64,000 bases of DNA from Niastella koreensis GR20-10 (lineage in GTDB: Bacteria; Bacteroidota; Bacteroidia; Chitinophagales; Chitinophagaceae). A program made the translations under genes and the position numbers. A model generated the notes under the pieces. The model saw only the letters and a list, made by a program, of their open reading frames with translations, had not been told where the DNA came from and did not search any database. The stretch lies in assembly GCF_000246855.1 (NCBI RefSeq), contig NC_016609.1, positions 4,712,001-4,776,000 of the forward strand, in the 5' to 3' direction. Positions 60,634 to 64,000 of the stretch are shown piece after piece; the stretch's first letter is position 1, and every line of letters starts with the position of its first letter.

Positions 60634-62832
60634 TTAATTACCCAGTTCCAGTTGATTTTTGATAAGCGTAAAATAATGTCCTTTTGTAGCCACCAATTGC
60701 TCGTGGGTGCCGCATTCCACAATGCTGCCTTTACTCATTACCACAATCTGATCGGCGTTTTTAACGGTGCTTAACCGGTGTGCAATGATCAGCACGGTTT
60801 TGCCTTTATAAAACTGCGATAACTTACCCAGGATCTCCTTTTCATTATTGGCATCGAGCGAACTGGTAGCCTCATCCAAAAAGAGATAGGATGGATTTTT
60901 ATAAACAGCCCTGGCAATAAGCATTCGTTGCTTTTCGCCCCCACTCATCGAAACGCCGTTATAACCCAGGTTGGTGGTATACCCATTGGGTAAACTTTCA
61001 ATCAACGTACTGAGATTGCTTATTTCCACTGCGTCTTTTAACCGTTCTTTATCCAGCGGTTCATCTGATGCCGATTCGGTAATGTTCCTGGCAACGGTAT
61101 CGGAAAAAATAAAACCATCCTGCATTACCACGCCACACTGCCCGCGCCACTGATCGGTATTTATGGCCAGGATATTTTCATCCGCCACCCTGATCTCGCC
61201 CTGCGTTATTTTGTACAGCTTCAGTATCAACTTTAATAAAGTGGTTTTACCGCTTCCGCTGGCGCCTACGATCGCCGTCACTTTTCCCTGTGGAATTTCG
61301 AGATTGATATTATTCAGTATCCACCTGGTGGCGCCGCCATACCGGAAGCTGGCATTTACTAATTTGATGTTACCTGGTTGAGGTGCTACGGTGACCCCAT
61401 TTTGGGCCAGCTCATCTTCCTCTGATAATTCATTGTGGATCTCTGCAAGCCGCTTGATACTTAGTCTTGCATCCTGGGCCGATTGAAAAAAGGTGATCAG
61501 GGAATTAATGGGCGCGTTCAGTTGCCCGATGATGTATTGAATAGCCATCATGCTGCCGAGCGTGATCCGTCCCTGCACTACATTTTCTGCAGCTACAATG
61601 ATGATGATAATATTCTTTAGCTGGTTTATAAAGTTGGCGCCGTTTGACTGGATCTGCCCCAGCGATAATCCCTTCATCAACACTTTATACAACCGCATTT
61701 GAATAGTTTCCCATTCCCAACGGCGGCGCAGCTGGCTGTTGTTAAGCTTTATTTCGGTGATCCCATTGATCAATTGAAGAATGCCGCTTCTGTTGGCCGC
61801 TGCTTCATCGTGCCGCTGGTAATCGAGGATGGCCCGTTTTTTTACAAACAAAACCACCCAGCTGATGTAAACGATGGTGGCTACCAGGAAAATAAAAAAG
61901 ATCTTCCCATCATAAGTTGCCAGAATAGAACCAAAGATAACCAGGGTCACCATCGAGAACAGCACATTGAGCGTGGTGGATGATAAAAAATTCTCGATGC
62001 GCTGGTTGTCTTCAATTCGTTGTAACAGATCGCCCGTCATTTTTGACTCAAAGAATGAAACAGGCAGTTTCATGATCTTCGCCAGAAAATCGGAGATAAT
62101 GGAAATGTTTATGCGCGCACTCAGGTGCAGCAACAACCAGCTTCGCACCGTTTCAATAGCTGACTGTGAAATAAACAACATCAACTGTCCCAGTAAAATA
62201 ATATAGATAAACGACAGGCTTTTACTGCCTATGCCATAATCAACGATCGCCTGGGTGGTAAAGGGAAAGATCAACAAAATAAGCGTAGCCGCTATAAGCC
62301 CCAGTAATAACTGGTACAGGATCTTTTTATGTGGCCGGATATAATGCCAAAGGAATTTTCCTTCTTCCCACATCTTCTTTTCCGGCGCACCCTCGTTATC
62401 ATAAAATTCTTTATTCGGTTTTAAGATCAATACCGGGCCGGCACTGGCTTTGTCGGAATTTTGCAACCACCCTTCCTGAAATTTATCGTGCCGGTATTTT
62501 AATAAGCCTATGGAAGGATTTGCTACATAAATATACCGGTTGTCGGTTTTGTAAACGACCACAAAGTGCTTTTGTTTCCAGTGGGCGATGCAGGGTAACG
62601 GCGCATCGTCCTTTAATTTTTGAAAATCAATATTTACCGACAGCGTTTTAATGCCGATCGATTCTGCCGCCTGTGAAAGCCCCAAAAAACTAACCCCATT
62701 CCGGGTTATATGACTCTTTGTTCTTAAATACTCTACACTATAATTCTTCCCATAGTGTTTTGCAATCATTTTTAAACACGTGGGACCACAATCCATTTGA
62801 TCGAGCTGACGGAAAAAAGGAAATTTTTTCAT
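60634..62832 (-). CDS. Peptidase-C39-containing ABC exporter (ABC-type peptide secretion)
   Basis: ATG 62832 (MKKFPFFRQLDQMDCGPTCL) gives 732 aa; the longer frame overlaps the upstream gene. N-terminal C39 domain: catalytic Cys15, His89 (KHFVVV) and Asn105 (VANPSIG), where most members have Asp. Six membrane segments follow (about 155-440). The ATPase domain has Walker A GASGSGKTT, signature SGGEKQRM, Walker B LFLDEATSSLD and AHRLSTV. Such proteins cleave double-glycine leaders and export the peptide. The upstream methyltransferase (10 nt) and downstream adaptor (11 nt) form one operon. No GG-leader precursor is visible in the window. Confidence 0.93.
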   Translation of the reverse strand: MKKFPFFRQLDQMDCGPTCLKMIAKHYGKNYSVEYLRTKSHITRNGVSFLGLSQAAESIGIKTLSVNIDFQKLKDDAPLPCIAHWKQKHFVVVYKTDNRYIYVANPSIGLLKYRHDKFQEGWLQNSDKASAGPVLILKPNKEFYDNEGAPEKKMWEEGKFLWHYIRPHKKILYQLLLGLIAATLILLIFPFTTQAIVDYGIGSKSLSFIYIILLGQLMLFISQSAIETVRSWLLLHLSARINISIISDFLAKIMKLPVSFFESKMTGDLLQRIEDNQRIENFLSSTTLNVLFSMVTLVIFGSILATYDGKIFFIFLVATIVYISWVVLFVKKRAILDYQRHDEAAANRSGILQLINGITEIKLNNSQLRRRWEWETIQMRLYKVLMKGLSLGQIQSNGANFINQLKNIIIIIVAAENVVQGRITLGSMMAIQYIIGQLNAPINSLITFFQSAQDARLSIKRLAEIHNELSEEDELAQNGVTVAPQPGNIKLVNASFRYGGATRWILNNINLEIPQGKVTAIVGASGSGKTTLLKLILKLYKITQGEIRVADENILAINTDQWRGQCGVVMQDGFIFSDTVARNITESASDEPLDKERLKDAVEISNLSTLIESLPNGYTTNLGYNGVSMSGGEKQRMLIARAVYKNPSYLFLDEATSSLDANNEKEILGKLSQFYKGKTVLIIAHRLSTVKNADQIVVMSKGSIVECGTHEQLVATKGHYFTLIKNQLELGN

Positions 62833-62842
62833 GAATGCCTGT

Positions 62843-63991
62843 CTATGTTTTGACAATGGTGAGAATTTGTTCGCGTACCAAAAATTGGGTAAGGGTAAGC
62901 ACAGACTGAATGGAATCATTGTCGCCTGATTGATTACCATATTCAATGGCCAGTTGGCGTACTGATCTTTTACCATTTACCAGGAAGAGAAAATCAATCA
63001 CCTGCCTGGCGTCTTTATACTCCTTACCCTGGTAGCAATTGTATAAAGTATGGCTGATGGTTTCACCGGCACTGCTTTTTTCTCCCGTTATAGTAAACCT
63101 GAAATTTGAATGAAGACTGATAACACTATCAGCATTGAGGTAGGCAGCAGTTATTTGCGGATCGGCTGCTTCTTTTTTCCGGGCTGCATACACCCAGTTA
63201 GCGTAATGATCGGCATGCATTTTTTCACCCGTTTTCATATGCCAGGCGCCGGCCGTGTTTTCATAAACGCTTTCATAATCATATTTGACCAGGTAGGCTT
63301 TAATATCCTCGGCGGTGAACATTGCCTGTACCTGGCTGAAATTATTGCCCAGGGGACCAAAATGAATAAACAGTCCGTCTTTTTTAAGCACCCTGTTTAT
63401 TTCGGGAAACAGTTGTGGGAACGGGAGCACATCGGTAAAATAAACCGAGAGTATACAGGATACAGAACGATCAGGCAGGGGCAATTGCGTGGCATCAGAC
63501 AAAAAATAAGCAATCTTATCGTTGATGTGAGCCCGGTCGGTTTCGGTATAACCAACTGCCGCCGCTGAGGCAGTCAGGCTGTTGGTGCTGTGTTTATTAT
63601 CCCTGATCTGGGAAAAGTTGAGGTCCGCAAAATTGATCTGCTTCCCTTTCGCGATCCCGTTATAGAACGATGCCATGGGAAAGGCCAGATCAGTTGCATA
63701 CAGGTGATCGAAACGATCGCTGATGTCCCAGGCTATACGTCCCAGTCCCGCGCCCAATACCAATGCCGTTTGCGTGTCATGACAATGTTCGCTGATAACA
63801 GCTGATAGACTATTGCGAATAATACTCAATTGTTCTTCTGCCTCCGGAAAACCGCACCAGTCTCTTTTCAGGTAGTTAAACGCTTTAACCTGGAACAGGT
63901 CCTGGAATTTATTGTTTACCGCTACATTCAGTAATTGTTTTTTGCTGAAATATTTCTCAATACCATCGATAGCATGCCGGATAAGTCCCAT
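62843..63991 (-). CDS. N2227/carnosine-methyltransferase-like SAM enzyme with PqqD/RRE-like C-terminus
   Basis: A 382-aa protein. Residues about 20-280 resemble the N2227 family: NNKFQDLFQVKAFNYLKRDWCG, the SAM-binding ALVLGAGLGRIAWDISDRFDHLYATDLAFPMASFYN, FLSDATQLPLPDRSVSCILSVYFTDVLPFPQLFPEINRVLKKDGLFIHFGPL. Residues about 290-382 (SLHSNFRFTITG...VIDFLFLVNGKRSVRQLAIEYG...VLTLTQFLVREQIL) look like a winged-helix PqqD/RRE-type domain. Together with the adjacent C39 exporter this suggests leader-guided peptide methylation. The ATG at 63991 is 9 nt from the window end and the frame is open upstream, so the gene may start further right. Confidence 0.7.
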   Translation of the reverse strand: MGLIRHAIDGIEKYFSKKQLLNVAVNNKFQDLFQVKAFNYLKRDWCGFPEAEEQLSIIRNSLSAVISEHCHDTQTALVLGAGLGRIAWDISDRFDHLYATDLAFPMASFYNGIAKGKQINFADLNFSQIRDNKHSTNSLTASAAAVGYTETDRAHINDKIAYFLSDATQLPLPDRSVSCILSVYFTDVLPFPQLFPEINRVLKKDGLFIHFGPLGNNFSQVQAMFTAEDIKAYLVKYDYESVYENTAGAWHMKTGEKMHADHYANWVYAARKKEAADPQITAAYLNADSVISLHSNFRFTITGEKSSAGETISHTLYNCYQGKEYKDARQVIDFLFLVNGKRSVRQLAIEYGNQSGDNDSIQSVLTLTQFLVREQILTIVKT

Positions 63992-64000
63992 ATTTGAAAG

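Overview
The window comes from a member of the Bacteroidota, most like the Chitinophagaceae (Niastella/Chitinophaga type). The reasons are two SusC/SusD pairs, many S1 sulfatases, a Bacteroidota-type ECF sigma factor, Tat-exported Gfo/Idh/MocA oxidoreductases, almost no Shine-Dalgarno sequences and moderate GC. This placement is inferred from gene content; no rRNA or tRNA gene was seen. Most of the window is glycan and sugar-acid catabolism, laid out as long minus-strand operons.

Layout. (1) 1-5.1 kb: a sulfate-ester operon with a formylglycine-generating-enzyme-like gene (cut by the left edge), two sulfatases without signal peptides, a small membrane peptide and an orphan IS3-type OrfA. (2) 5.2-12.7 kb: mixed genes, namely a DUF481 outer-membrane protein, an ECF sigma factor, a DJ-1/PfpI protein, two HExxH proteins, an internally deleted alpha/beta hydrolase, a Crp-type regulator and a polytopic membrane protein. 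(3) 12.8-30.2 kb: a sulfated-fucan/fucoside locus. It has a nine-gene operon (GH29, two exported sulfatases, a broken second GH29, a mutarotase-like lipoprotein, SSS symporter, L-fuconate dehydratase, SDR, beta-propeller glycosidase), a divergent AraC regulator, and a SusC (broken by a one-base frameshift) with SusD. A strong palindromic terminator closes it.

(4) 30.3-49.1 kb: an OmpA lipoprotein, then a second locus. It carries SusC/SusD, a heparinase II/III-type lyase, a PQQ-type dehydrogenase fused to cytochrome c, a class III aminotransferase/aminomutase, a galactonate-dehydratase-like enolase-superfamily enzyme, SDR, a ceramidase-like hydrolase, an SSS symporter, a MocA oxidoreductase and a divergent SMP-30 lactonase. 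(5) 49.3-58.4 kb: a DUF1080 protein, two MocA oxidoreductases, an M20 amidohydrolase, a DapA-family aldolase, a Rossmann epimerase and an unusual Nramp-like transporter, with a GntR/FCD regulator beside them. Nearly identical TTGTATACAA palindromes upstream of the operons in (4) and (5) suggest one GntR-controlled sugar-acid regulon in which the lyase, dehydratase and aldolase lead to pyruvate.

(6) 58.5-64 kb: a compact operon with a carnosine-methyltransferase-like (N2227) enzyme carrying a PqqD/RRE-like C-terminus, a C39-peptidase ABC exporter, a stub HlyD-like adaptor, a TonB-C-terminal-like protein and a TPR protein. It resembles a peptide (RiPP) modification and export system whose precursor would lie beyond the right edge.

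The window also shows notable decay and repeat biology. Four genes are degenerate (two internal deletions, two single-base frameshifts). Three intergenic islands are built of 7-nt or 11-nt periodic units, at least two of them with inverted halves; one provides the end of a neighbouring coding sequence and another very probably does. There is also a perfect 20-bp-stem hairpin inside an operon.
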